From: JAHBNG01 sp039028975
GTDB lineage: Bacteria > Chloroflexota > Anaerolineae > Caldilineales > Caldilineaceae
Length of the DNA stretch: 64,000 bases
NCBI GenBank assembly: GCA_039028975.1
Contig: JBCCHB010000015.1
Coordinates: forward strand, 62,001-126,000
Direction: 5' to 3'
The position numbers and the translations under genes were made by a program. Of the stretch, positions 48,970 through 57,431 are shown piece by piece; position 1 is the first letter of the stretch; the number at the start of each line of letters is the position of its first letter. A model generated the notes under the pieces. The model was not told where the DNA came from. It did not search any database and saw only the letters and a program-made list of their open reading frames with translations.

Positions 48970-50241
48970 ATGATATTCATGTTAGATTCTGGTTCAAGAC
49001 GCCAAACCCAATCGATTTCCCTGCCAAGTGAACCCGCTGACTTCGAGTCGGAAGGTGGTAGCCTTTCTGGTTTGGAAACGGGGGCGATCTTACGAGAACG
49101 CCGCGAAGCGATGGGAGTAGGACTAGACGAAGTCGAAGCAGCCACTCGCATCCGGCAGAAGTACTTGGCGGCTATGGAATCAGACGAGTGGCATCTCCTG
49201 CCAGGGGAAATTGTAGGCCGAGGATTCTTGCGCAACTATGCCGCCTATTTGGACTTGGAACCAAGTGAGATGCTCGAGCGGCGACGGGCTGCTTTGGAGC
49301 CAAGGCTAGCATCCGCCTTACGCAATACAAGTGCTGGGTCGGCACTCCCCCCTACTCGAGAAGTGAATTACAATCCAAAAGAGCTTGACCTAAAGGATGA
49401 ACCAGAAGGTATAGATACTCCTTCGCTCAACTTCCGGCGCATCGTCCCCATTCTTCTTTTGGCATTGTTTGCTTATGTTTTGTGGCAGGGATTCGATCTG
49501 ATTCAGGGCGTTGCTTCATCAGTTGCGAATGGCATCCAAACCCGAGTAGCAGAACTTCGGGTTACCCCGGAACCGTCAGACGCTAGCCAGGGTGGGATCC
49601 TCGGAGAAGTTCCTTCTTCGGAGAACGGACTGAGCGATGCGCAATCGCCGGGGGATGAACTTGTCAGCAATAATGGAGCAGGCTCAAATGGCTCGCCACA
49701 AAATTCTTTGGACAATAATAACGAATTGAACGAATCTCCAACGGAAACGGCTACGACGATTCCACCTACGCCACTTCCTACGGCTGTTCCGCCTACGTTA
49801 ACTCCTACAGATGTTCCACTTGCGCCGACTCCCACGGCTATTCCACCTACGCCCCTTCCAACAGCAATTCCGCCCACACCGCTCCCTACACCAGAACCAC
49901 CTACACCGGAACCGGTTGTGTCCACTCCTTTCTGTCCAGACAGCCGTTCAATTTTGAGCAGCCCAGGGGAAGGACAAGTTGTTAGCGGTTTAGTAGAAAT
50001 CTCTGGGTCTGCTACCCATGAGGCATTCCAATTCTATAAGTTAGAATATGCACCTGGATCAAATGCTAGCGGTGGATGGGCCTATTTTGACGGGGCAAAT
50101 TCGCCTGTGACCCAAGGGCGCTTGGGTGCCTTAGATACCCGTTCTTTGGCCAATGGGGTTTATTCGATTCAGCTCGTCGTTGTTGATCTATCGGCCAATT
50201 TCCCCGACCCATGCCGGGTCAATATCACCATTCAAAACTGA
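48970..50241 (+). CDS. RodZ-like HTH/transmembrane protein with Pro/Thr stalk and Ig-like C-terminal domain
   Basis: Protein of 423 residues. Residues ~30-100 are a RodZ-type HTH_25 domain (ILRERREAMGVGLDEVEAAT, IRQKYLAAMESDEWHLLPGE, GRGFLRNYAAYLDLEPSEML). One TM helix follows at ~157-177 (IVPILLLALFAYVLWQGF), then an acidic spacer and a Pro/Thr-rich stalk (~255-315, PPTPLPTAIPPT-like units). The C-terminal ~100 residues (ILSSPGEGQVVSGLVEISG, YSIQLVVVDLSANFPDPC) resemble an Ig-like/Bacterial-Ig domain. RodZ links the MreB cytoskeleton to the wall, but no mreB is in this window and the extracellular part differs, so the role is inference. It starts at ATG 48970; ATG 48979 is also possible. Confidence 0.75.
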   Translation: MIFMLDSGSRRQTQSISLPSEPADFESEGGSLSGLETGAILRERREAMGVGLDEVEAATRIRQKYLAAMESDEWHLLPGEIVGRGFLRNYAAYLDLEPSEMLERRRAALEPRLASALRNTSAGSALPPTREVNYNPKELDLKDEPEGIDTPSLNFRRIVPILLLALFAYVLWQGFDLIQGVASSVANGIQTRVAELRVTPEPSDASQGGILGEVPSSENGLSDAQSPGDELVSNNGAGSNGSPQNSLDNNNELNESPTETATTIPPTPLPTAVPPTLTPTDVPLAPTPTAIPPTPLPTAIPPTPLPTPEPPTPEPVVSTPFCPDSRSILSSPGEGQVVSGLVEISGSATHEAFQFYKLEYAPGSNASGGWAYFDGANSPVTQGRLGALDTRSLANGVYSIQLVVVDLSANFPDPCRVNITIQN

Positions 50242-50268
50242 ATTGCCGGTTTGGTCACCAATGGCCCC

Positions 50269-50826
50269 TTATACTGCGATCCGCTGCATAATTGCATCCT
50301 CAATAGGAACGGCCTCCAACTCCCCTTCTTCATTTTCTACGACTCGGTATACCTGCTCGGCTTTTTCCAACATGATCTTGCCCTCTAAATGATCAACCTC
50401 ATGTTGAATTGCACGAGCCAACCAACCATAGGCTTTAAGCCTAAACTTATCCCCGTGCCGATCCTGAGCCTCCACCGTAATCTGCTTGGAACGCTTGACA
50501 TCAGCCACCAATCCCGGAATGCTTAAACACCCTTCTTGCCCAACCTCTGCACCTTTTTTCTTGAGAATTTTGGGATTGATAAATTCATAAAGCTGCATAG
50601 TATTTTCAGGATCCTCTTCATCATCAGGAAATTCTATAATCGTGATTTGCTGGCTGAGACCAATTTGAGGGCCTGCTAAGCCAATCCCCTTGGCCTCATG
50701 GATCGTCTCAAGCATATCATCCAACAATCTGTGTAGTTCAGGCCCAAATTTACGGACACGGTGGGTGGGCTTACGCAAAATTCCATCTTTTGGGCTACCA
50801 ATTTTTACCACGTCTAATACTGCCAT
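50269..50826 (-). CDS. def: Peptide deformylase
   Basis: Metalloenzyme removing the formyl group from nascent protein N-termini. It has 185 residues from ATG 50826 (MAVLDVVKIGSP). An earlier in-frame ATG at 50934 would add a 36-residue stretch unlike the family. All three motifs are present: GIGLAGPQIG, EGCLSIPG (metal Cys) and QHEVDHLEG (two metal His and the catalytic Glu). The C-terminal extension EGELEAVPIEDAI is short. It is convergent with the RodZ-like gene, 27 bp apart, and no clear terminator separates them. Confidence 0.95.
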   Translation of the reverse strand: MAVLDVVKIGSPKDGILRKPTHRVRKFGPELHRLLDDMLETIHEAKGIGLAGPQIGLSQQITIIEFPDDEEDPENTMQLYEFINPKILKKKGAEVGQEGCLSIPGLVADVKRSKQITVEAQDRHGDKFRLKAYGWLARAIQHEVDHLEGKIMLEKAEQVYRVVENEEGELEAVPIEDAIMQRIAV

Positions 50827-51241
50827 TCCCAAATCGCTCCCTCTATGAATTATCGCTATGAACCATATTCCTAGCTCCAAATTGGGCAGGTTAGCCCCAG
50901 TTTTATTAGAAAACAGAAGCTTATCCTCTGGCAAAGTCGCAGAAAATTATTCTTTTGAAAACAACCGGAGCATGGTGGAAAAGCTTTCCACAGACATAGC
51001 GCATCCATACTATTTGATTTAGCATCGTTTGTCAAAACAGATATAGATGGTCAGAAAAGTTCTGTCCTCTCTTCTAAAATTCCTCCGAGTAGATTGGCCA
51101 GTAGTCAGGACAAGAGCTTTCTGGTGATGTACAGAAATTGTGCCAAGAAATAGCTGGTGAGATAACCGTTACTTTCTCTTCCAAATGCACGTCATCATTA
51201 AAGCCAATAGGCATATGAAGTAACAATTATTGGAGGACTGT
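50827..51241. other. 415-bp intergenic region containing element A copy 6
   Basis: Upstream of both def (minus) and the BNR protein gene (plus). Apart from the inverted-repeat element at 51042-51132 nothing specific was recognised. Confidence 0.5.
51042..51132. repeat. Interspersed inverted-repeat element A, copy 6
   Basis: Starts TATAGATGGTCAGAAAAGTT and ends GACAAGAGCTTTCTGGTGATGTACA. Interior ATTCCTCCGAGTAGATTGGCC is as in copies 5 and 8. Confidence 0.8.
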
Positions 51242-53614
51242 ATGCAAATTATCAAGAGTGGTTTAGGCAAGAAAAAAGGAAAACCTATGCTCGCTGCAAT
51301 CTTTGGAAACAATAGGGAATTTGGTTTTTTAAAACTGAGCTTGGCTTTGGTATTCATTGGTCTACTATTTTACCATTCGGGTCATTCGTTACAAGCGGCC
51401 CATCATTCAAACCCGCTAGCGGCAAACGAGCAACAAACCAGTCCACTACCAACCCCAACTTGGACACCCGGGACAGGTACGAATCCACCAACGCCAACTA
51501 ATACCTCTATACCACCAACCAATACGTCCATACCACCAACTAGCACGCCACTTCCGACCGATACACCTCAACCCACGAACACGCCGCTGCCAACCAATAC
51601 GCCGCTGCCAACCAATACACCATTGCCGACTAATACACCACTACCGACCAATACATTACTTCCCACGAACACGCCGTTGCCAACCAATACCGCGCTACCA
51701 ACCAACACCGCGTTACCGACAAATACACCGCCGCCGACCAACACTTCTTTACCAACTGCCACATTGTTGCCGACAAATACTGAATTTCCACCAACACTTA
51801 CCTCAACGCCTACTTCAACACCTGCGGCGACCGACAGCGCGCCAACAGCTACCAATACATCCATCCCCCTAACTGCAACGCTCACAAATACGCCAGTAAC
51901 GCCAATGGCTACAGTCCCAACGGCTACCTTTACCAGCACCCCAATCCCGCCAACGCTGACCAACACGCCTTTTGTCCCGACGCCGACGCCTACGTCTACG
52001 GCCATTCCGCCTACACCAACATTCACGTCAACATCCACTTCAACCAGCACGCCTTTTGTCCCGACTGTCACGCTGACCAGTACGCCTATTGCACCGACAC
52101 CCAACAATACATCCACTGTGCCAACGGCTACGTTCACGAATACACCAATCTCGCTGACGCCCACCGACACGCCCTTTATCCCGACTGCAACATTGACTAG
52201 TACACCTGTTCTGCCAACGGCGACCAACACGCCTTTTGTGCCAACATCCACGTCGACGAATACACCTATTCCACCTGCGCCAACAGCTACGTCAACATCC
52301 ACGCCGACCAACATACCTTTTATCCCGACAGCGACAGCAACAGCAACGCCTTTCGTCCCACCACAGACGCCAATACCGTTACTACCGACGGCGACGCCTT
52401 TCTTGCCTTTGCAGCCAACCTCAACTCCGACTGCAACATGGACAGCTACCTTTACACCAACCCTTACACTGACTCTCACACCAACTCTTACATCTACCTT
52501 TACACCTACAAGCCAAGCCACGGCAACGTTGACGAGTACAGCTACAATTACTGCTACGGCTACGCTAACCTCAACGAATAGACCAACGCCAACGCCAACA
52601 CTCTATCCCAGTGCGTTACGGTTGGATGGCGAGTGGGTAAGTAAGGTTATCGGTGATCGATTGAGTTCGGTTCTATATGCATACGCGAATGGTTGGCTCT
52701 ATCGTTCAGAAAACGCAGGGGAAAGCTGGCGGTTGCTCACCAATGCGCCTCAGGTTAGGAACTTTGTGATGAATGTTGAAGAGCCACATATTCTATATAG
52801 CACAACCTCTCTTTCTTGTGCGTTGGCCAACCCAAGCGAACCATTGGGGCCTATCTTCAAATCAACTGATGGGGCCATCACTTGGGGCGAATTACCTGGC
52901 ACAGAAAATCTTAAGACCCTATTTTCTTATGCATTTAATTCGGATATTGTCATTGCCACAGATTGCACAGCGTTCTTTGTCAGTACCGATGGTGGGCAGA
53001 GCTGGACTAGGCGCCCAGAACCAGATACGGATTCAGCGTGGAATATCCAGACGCTAGATACAGCGATTCCATTATATGGTATCGATGAAACTGATGAATC
53101 AATATCTGGTGTGGAACTAATTTATGCAAGTGGCTCAACAGAAGCAGGCCAAGCGGTTGTACTCTACACAAAAGACCTTGGCCGTACCTGGACACCTGTT
53201 ACGCCGGATGTTTATCCTGTACCCATCGGGCCGAGTGATTTAAAGGTAGATAGGCTGAATCCAGGACAAATCTGGCTTTTGGATACCCAGGGCCTTTGGG
53301 TAAGTGATGATGGTGGCCTTGCCTGGGCATTTACAAACAATGGCCTCGCAGAGCTAATTAATCAAATTAACTCGGAAGAAGTAGATGACGCATGGGTGCT
53401 CAATACCTTACTCACCCATCCATCGGGTCAGCTCTATCTTGGAACAGATCAGGGGATGTACACCAAGTCCACCCAGGGGACCCGTTGGTTGAAGATTATG
53501 GGTACATCGTTCGATTCCAACCCTGTTCTGGAGCTTCTCTTTGTCGAAACCAAGCCCGAGTTGCTTTATGTTTCGACGGACAATGGTGTTCATCTCGTGC
53601 GCCTAGTTGAATAG
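51242..53614 (+). CDS. Membrane-anchored BNR/VPS10-like repeat protein on a ~385-residue Thr/Pro stalk
   Basis: Protein of 790 residues. ATG 51242 is chosen because GGAGG lies 5 nt upstream. After a cytoplasmic start (KKKGKP) comes a signal anchor at ~30-50 (LKLSLALVFIGLLFYHSG). It is followed by a low-complexity stalk (~70-455) of Thr/Pro repeats such as LPTNTP and TSTPIPPTPT. The C-terminal ~325 residues carry sortilin/BNR-type Asp-box motifs in series: RSENAGESW, KSTDGAITW, VSTDGGQSW, TKDLGRTW and VSDDGGLAW, which suggest a beta-propeller. It is probably a surface protein presented through the wall on a stiff, possibly O-glycosylated stalk. The ligand is unknown. Long Thr/Pro stalks are common in Chloroflexota surface proteins. 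Confidence 0.8.
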   Translation: MQIIKSGLGKKKGKPMLAAIFGNNREFGFLKLSLALVFIGLLFYHSGHSLQAAHHSNPLAANEQQTSPLPTPTWTPGTGTNPPTPTNTSIPPTNTSIPPTSTPLPTDTPQPTNTPLPTNTPLPTNTPLPTNTPLPTNTLLPTNTPLPTNTALPTNTALPTNTPPPTNTSLPTATLLPTNTEFPPTLTSTPTSTPAATDSAPTATNTSIPLTATLTNTPVTPMATVPTATFTSTPIPPTLTNTPFVPTPTPTSTAIPPTPTFTSTSTSTSTPFVPTVTLTSTPIAPTPNNTSTVPTATFTNTPISLTPTDTPFIPTATLTSTPVLPTATNTPFVPTSTSTNTPIPPAPTATSTSTPTNIPFIPTATATATPFVPPQTPIPLLPTATPFLPLQPTSTPTATWTATFTPTLTLTLTPTLTSTFTPTSQATATLTSTATITATATLTSTNRPTPTPTLYPSALRLDGEWVSKVIGDRLSSVLYAYANGWLYRSENAGESWRLLTNAPQVRNFVMNVEEPHILYSTTSLSCALANPSEPLGPIFKSTDGAITWGELPGTENLKTLFSYAFNSDIVIATDCTAFFVSTDGGQSWTRRPEPDTDSAWNIQTLDTAIPLYGIDETDESISGVELIYASGSTEAGQAVVLYTKDLGRTWTPVTPDVYPVPIGPSDLKVDRLNPGQIWLLDTQGLWVSDDGGLAWAFTNNGLAELINQINSEEVDDAWVLNTLLTHPSGQLYLGTDQGMYTKSTQGTRWLKIMGTSFDSNPVLELLFVETKPELLYVSTDNGVHLVRLVE
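51470..52600 (+). repeat. Thr/Pro-coding low-complexity tandem repeat
   Basis: Degenerate units of 6-18 bp built from ACN/CCN codons (for example CCGACCAATACGCC). The opposite strand is accidentally open for over 900 bp, a side effect of the codon pattern and not a gene. Confidence 0.85.
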
Positions 53615-53648
53615 CAGCTATGTGAGTAAAATATACTTGGCTCTGTCA

Positions 53649-53699
53649 TAGATGAGAATAATAGAACAGAATTTTAGCCGGGTGGATTATTCTCATTTA
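53649..53699. repeat. Hairpin after the BNR gene
   Basis: ATGAGAATAAT (53652-53662) and ATTATTCTCAT (53686-53696) form a perfect 11-bp stem with a 23-nt loop. No T run is present. It may stabilise the 3' end of the BNR transcript. Confidence 0.55.
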
Positions 53700-53732
53700 T
53701 AGCCAAATGCAGGATAGCCTCAAATACAGAGC

Positions 53733-53842
53733 GTATACTTCGCCAGAAAAATCTTGTCCCGACTTTTGACTAATCGACTTCTAGAAGTTCCGAGAAGGCA
53801 TGACATCCCCATCTTCATGAGGACAAGCTTTTTCCAGCGATC
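53733..53842. repeat. Interspersed inverted-repeat element A, copy 7
   Basis: Starts GTATACTTCGCCAGAAAAATC and ends GACAAGCTTTTTCCAGCGATC. The interior TCGACTTCTAGAAGTTCCGAGAAGG and the word CCCATCTTCATGAGG link it to copies 1, 2 and 4. It lies just ahead of the oxidase-operon promoter. Confidence 0.75.
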
Positions 53843-53906
53843 AACAACAGAACGGTGGAGGACCATACTTCCACCGCTTTTCATTTCCCCGATTTCCCTA
53901 TCTCTT

Positions 53907-53935
53907 TTGACACTGCTTGTGATTTTTGGTACAAT
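53907..53935 (+). promoter_or_regulatory. Promoter of the cytochrome oxidase operon
   Basis: TTGACA (53907-53912), 17-bp spacer, TACAAT (53930-53935), about 50 bp ahead of ATG 53986. Confidence 0.75.
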
Positions 53936-53985
53936 CAAAAAAATTCTGAACGAACTCTAAAAACACAGGTGAACGATCGATTTAG

Positions 53986-54330
53986 ATGGCTCGTAGACTT
54001 TTAATGTTTGGGCTTCTTGGTACAACGCTCTTCTGGTTGATTGCAAGCTACCTGCCTAAACATCTAATTTCATTTCCCACTCTCTCATTAAGCCCCTTAT
54101 TGAGTGTTGAGGTACTGCGCATGATAGCGTTGGTACTTTTGTTATCTTTTGCAGCTATTCAGCTTGTCCTCATATGGTCATCCTATCGTATGCTGGACAG
54201 CACAAGGCAGAGTCCTGAGCAGGTTTTGCAGACCCAGAAAATGGGATTAGGTCGAGGTACAGAACTTCTTTGGACGTGCTTACCACTCGTGGCAACAGTA
54301 GCGTTGCTCTTGGTCGTTTTTCTATATTGA
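53986..54330 (+). CDS. Small membrane protein resembling the TM part of COX subunit II (no CuA domain)
   Basis: Protein of 114 residues with three hydrophobic segments (LLMFGLLGTTLFWLIASYL, MIALVLLLSFAAIQLVLIW, LLWTCLPLVATVALLLVVFLY). The second and third, joined by a polar loop, follow the COX II membrane hairpin pattern, including TELLWTCLPLVATVAL against the typical LEIIWTxxP segment. It has no CuA-binding domain. As the first gene of the oxidase operon, 52 bp before coxB, it may be an extra subunit or an assembly factor. The similarity is short and judged by eye. Confidence 0.6.
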   Translation: MARRLLMFGLLGTTLFWLIASYLPKHLISFPTLSLSPLLSVEVLRMIALVLLLSFAAIQLVLIWSSYRMLDSTRQSPEQVLQTQKMGLGRGTELLWTCLPLVATVALLLVVFLY

Positions 54331-54382
54331 TTCAGTATTTGGTATATATTACACCATTCAACTATCTAGGAGTCCTCTTCAT

Positions 54383-55180
54383 ATGGAGCAGTCCTCTACA
54401 AGTACAAGGCATTTTGTTATAGCTAGTGTGTTGGTTGTCATCTCGACAATTATTTTGAATGCGCTACTACTATGGGCATTGCCTCTTCCTAGCCAAGCTA
54501 GTGCGCAGGCTGTTAATATTGATAGGCTATTTAATGGTCATGTCTTGCTCATTGCTTTTCTCTTTTCTCTTATTGTTGTATTCATGATTTATGCGCTCGT
54601 TGTCTTTCGTCGACGGGAAGGGGACGAGGGGGATGGCGAACACTTTGAAGGTAATACCCGTCTAGAAATTGCATGGACCTCGGCCCCCATGATCTTTGTA
54701 ATTATTTTTGGAGCGTGGGGTGTCCTCTCGTACTGGAATGTCACTGCTGTCCAAGAAAATGAGTTAGTGGTCAACATCACTGGTCAGCAATGGAACTTTG
54801 TCTTCGAATATGAAGAGGGGGTCATTGATGGCGAACTGGTGTTACCCGTTAATCGACCGGCGCTTATGAAAATGACCTCCAACGATGTCATGCACGCTTT
54901 CTGGGTACCGGCGTTTCGGGTTAAGCAAGATATCGTACCCGGGCAGATCACGGAAGTTCGATTCACACCTACATTAGAAGGTGAATATCGCCTGCGCTGT
55001 GCCGAGTTGTGCGGACTTTCTCACTATTCCATGCTGGCCAATGTTCGGGTTGTCTCTGAGGATGAGTATGTGGCCTGGATTGATGAGAAATTGGGCCAAG
55101 AAAGCCCAGCATTGGTTGAGCAGAATACGCTTATAGAAGAAGACAATCAGGTCACTAATGATGTGGTCGCTCTTGATTAA
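54383..55180 (+). CDS. coxB: Cytochrome c oxidase subunit II
   Basis: CuA-bearing electron-entry subunit of 265 residues. It has an N-terminal signal/TM segment (~11-32), two TM helices (LLIAFLFSLIVVFMIYALVVF and the LEIAWTSAPMIFVIIFGAW helix) and an extracytoplasmic cupredoxin domain. The CuA ligands are all present: H171 (VMHAFWVP), C206, E208, C210 and H214 (CAELCGLSH) and M217. There is no fused cytochrome c domain, so it is of the plain aa3 type in this respect. It ends with an acidic tail. The start is ATG 54383. Confidence 0.96.
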   Translation: MEQSSTSTRHFVIASVLVVISTIILNALLLWALPLPSQASAQAVNIDRLFNGHVLLIAFLFSLIVVFMIYALVVFRRREGDEGDGEHFEGNTRLEIAWTSAPMIFVIIFGAWGVLSYWNVTAVQENELVVNITGQQWNFVFEYEEGVIDGELVLPVNRPALMKMTSNDVMHAFWVPAFRVKQDIVPGQITEVRFTPTLEGEYRLRCAELCGLSHYSMLANVRVVSEDEYVAWIDEKLGQESPALVEQNTLIEEDNQVTNDVVALD

Positions 55181-55235
55181 TTCGGGTCAATTTATACTTT
55201 AAGATCAATAGATTAATAGGTAAGGAGAACGCTGT

Positions 55236-57179
55236 ATGGCGCTCATGTCGCTGGGAATAACCCGAGGACTTGTTGGTCAGGTATTGGGGACCGTCTTGGG
55301 GTTTGTAATCATTATGATAGCTCGGGTTTGGATGGGCTATGAAGAGGTGTGGTATGCAGAGGGTGCGTGGGCTTTAGGCTCCTTCTTTGGTGCGCTCGGT
55401 TTTTTGATAGGTGTTGGGGCCTTAAATGGATGGACGGACTGGATGGTTGGTCGCTTCCCGCCGATTGTACACGGCCCACCAAAAGGGAAACCAGCTTGGA
55501 CTCGCTACTTCGGTGTGGACTACAATCATAAGGTGATTGGGGTTCAATATGGTGTAACTTCCCTATTCTTGCTCATGTTGGGTGGCGGCTTTGCCGTTAT
55601 TTTTCGTACTGAATTAGCCCGTAGCGGTCTACAATTTTTGGAGCCTGGACTCTACAATACCCTTATCGGTATGCATGGATGGACAGCTTTGGCTGCTATT
55701 TTGCTGGGTGTTGGTGCCATGGCCAACTATCTGGTTCCCCTGATGGTTGGGGCAGATGATATGGCCTTCCCACGGCTGAATGCTTTTGCCTTTTGGATCA
55801 ATATACCGGCTGCAGTTTTGTTGGTAGGCAGCCTCTTCCTTCGCTGGGATGCAGGTTGGACGCTCTATCCACCCCTAAGCACCATGGGGACGGTTGGATA
55901 CCAGTTGGCGTTTTATGCCGTTTACCTCATTGGTGTCTCCTCCATTTTGGGTAGTATTAACATTATTGTGACCATGCTGCTCATGCGCCCTCCAGGGATG
56001 AGCCTCTTCCGAATGCCCATCTTCTGTTGGGCCATGTTGGCGACCAGCCTTTTGCAGTTAACGGCTACCCAGGTTATTGGTCAATCTATGCTTATGCTCT
56101 CTGTGGAACGAGCGTTGGGTATGGGCTTCTTTAACCCAGCAAGCGGAGATGCGAGTGGCTTTCCTGGTGGCGATCCGATTCTTTTCGAGCACCTCTTCTG
56201 GTTTTACTCTCACCCCGCAGTTTACATCTTTGTTCTGCCTGGGTTGGGTATTATCAGTGAAATTCTCCCCGTCTTTGCTCGCAAGCCTCTCTTTGGTTAC
56301 CGTTGGATTGCCATGTCCAGTATGGCAATTGCCTTGGTTGGTTTCCTAGTTTGGGGCCACCATATGTTTACCTCTGGCTTTTCAGAGTACTTGCGCATCC
56401 CATTCATGATCTCCACCATGCTTGTGGGTGTGCCAACAGGGGTTAAGTTCTTTAGCTGGTTAGGGACTCTATGGGGCGGCAAGATTAGCTTTGAGACGCC
56501 CATGCTCTTCACGTTGGGGGCCATATCTGTCTTCCTCATCGGTGGTTTGAGCGGCCCAGTATTGGCCACGGTTAGCACGGACATGCATCTCCATGACAGT
56601 TATTTTGTGGTGGGGCATTTCCATGCCACGATCTTTGGCGGCTTTGTCTTCCCCTTTGTGGCAGCTATCTACTTCTGGTATCCCAAAATTACAGGTCGGA
56701 TGTACAATGAGGCGTTGGGAAAGATTCACTTCTATATTATGACGCCAGCCTTTTGGGTAATGAGTATCGGTCAGATGACAGTAGGTGTAATGGGGATGCG
56801 CCGTCGCATTGCCGATTACGAACAATCTCTTGGTGGCATGGTAAATGACCCAATTGTAGCCACCCAAGATGGCACGCAGGTTGTGCTGAATGCTGGTCTG
56901 GGTGCGGTTGAAGTAGGCCATATCGCCATCACCATTGCTGGGTTTGCCATCGCCTTCTCAATCTTACTCATGGTCTACAACCTCTTTAACAGCTTAGACT
57001 TGGGTGAAGTCGCTGGAAACAACCCTTGGCGTTCCCGTTCACCAGAATGGCAGATTCCTTCGCCCATTCCCGAGCACAGTTACCCAGTTCCCATCCAGGT
57101 CGTTGGGGAGCCTTATGACTATGGCTTAGCTGGTTCTACTTATGTAATGGTACCATCTCCCGCTGGCGGCGATGATTAA
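55236..57179 (+). CDS. coxA: Cytochrome c oxidase subunit I (A2-type)
   Basis: Haem-copper oxygen reductase core of 647 residues and at least twelve TM helices. Metal ligands: H147 (low-spin haem), H326 (CuB, in YSHPAVY), H375-H376 (CuB pair HHMFTSG), H461 and H463 (haems, in VVGHFHATI). Y330 after HPAV is the cross-linked Tyr. The Glu of the HPEVY motif of A1 enzymes is Ala here and the preceding residues are Tyr-Ser, the hallmark of A2 oxidases that use the YS motif in the D-channel. The C-terminus carries ~60 extra residues (PIPEHSYPVPIQV). The start ATG 55236 follows AAGGAG. Confidence 0.97.
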   Translation: MALMSLGITRGLVGQVLGTVLGFVIIMIARVWMGYEEVWYAEGAWALGSFFGALGFLIGVGALNGWTDWMVGRFPPIVHGPPKGKPAWTRYFGVDYNHKVIGVQYGVTSLFLLMLGGGFAVIFRTELARSGLQFLEPGLYNTLIGMHGWTALAAILLGVGAMANYLVPLMVGADDMAFPRLNAFAFWINIPAAVLLVGSLFLRWDAGWTLYPPLSTMGTVGYQLAFYAVYLIGVSSILGSINIIVTMLLMRPPGMSLFRMPIFCWAMLATSLLQLTATQVIGQSMLMLSVERALGMGFFNPASGDASGFPGGDPILFEHLFWFYSHPAVYIFVLPGLGIISEILPVFARKPLFGYRWIAMSSMAIALVGFLVWGHHMFTSGFSEYLRIPFMISTMLVGVPTGVKFFSWLGTLWGGKISFETPMLFTLGAISVFLIGGLSGPVLATVSTDMHLHDSYFVVGHFHATIFGGFVFPFVAAIYFWYPKITGRMYNEALGKIHFYIMTPAFWVMSIGQMTVGVMGMRRRIADYEQSLGGMVNDPIVATQDGTQVVLNAGLGAVEVGHIAITIAGFAIAFSILLMVYNLFNSLDLGEVAGNNPWRSRSPEWQIPSPIPEHSYPVPIQVVGEPYDYGLAGSTYVMVPSPAGGDD

Positions 57180-57190
57180 GGAGAATTCCC

Positions 57191-57430
57191 ATGAGCGAAC
57201 ATACCTCTGTAGAAGAGAAACGCAAAAGACGCACGAAAGCATATACGATTAGTACAACCGTTTTCATTGTCCTATCTGTTATTACCGTCGTTGAATATCT
57301 TGTGTCACTGATTCCTGGTATAGGTGAAAGTGCCATTATTATGTTTCTAATCGGCCTAGCCAAGGCTTATGCAATTGTTGTCTATTTCATGCACATTGCC
57401 CGACTTTGGTCACCAGAAGGAGCCCATTAG
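57191..57430 (+). CDS. coxD: Cytochrome c oxidase subunit IV (prokaryotic type)
   Basis: Small accessory subunit of 79 residues with two TM helices (STTVFIVLSVITVVEYLVSL, IIMFLIGLAKAYAIVVYFMHI) and the family end HIARLW. It has AGGAG before ATG 57191, starts 11 bp after coxA and is followed by coxC after 1 bp, so it is translated with the oxidase. Its gene lies between coxA and coxC rather than after coxC. Confidence 0.85.
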   Translation: MSEHTSVEEKRKRRTKAYTISTTVFIVLSVITVVEYLVSLIPGIGESAIIMFLIGLAKAYAIVVYFMHIARLWSPEGAH

Positions 57431-57431
57431 T

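Noticed and set aside
49503..49925. Val/Gly-rich minus-strand frame inside the RodZ-like gene
   Set aside because: Antisense to the Pro/Thr stalk of the RodZ-like protein; the same codon artefact as at 51568.
51568..52521. Long open frame on the minus strand with Val/Gly-rich protein
   Set aside because: Lies entirely opposite the Thr/Pro stalk. ACN/CCN codons produce stop-free reverse frames automatically, so no separate gene is supported.
51470..52600. Regular repeats suggesting a CRISPR array
   Set aside because: Repeats are in frame, encode Thr/Pro, vary in length, and have no unique spacers or cas genes.
57369..57431. Longer start for coxC inside coxD
   Set aside because: The additional residues have no family match; ATG 57432 has its own binding site and is 1 bp after coxD.
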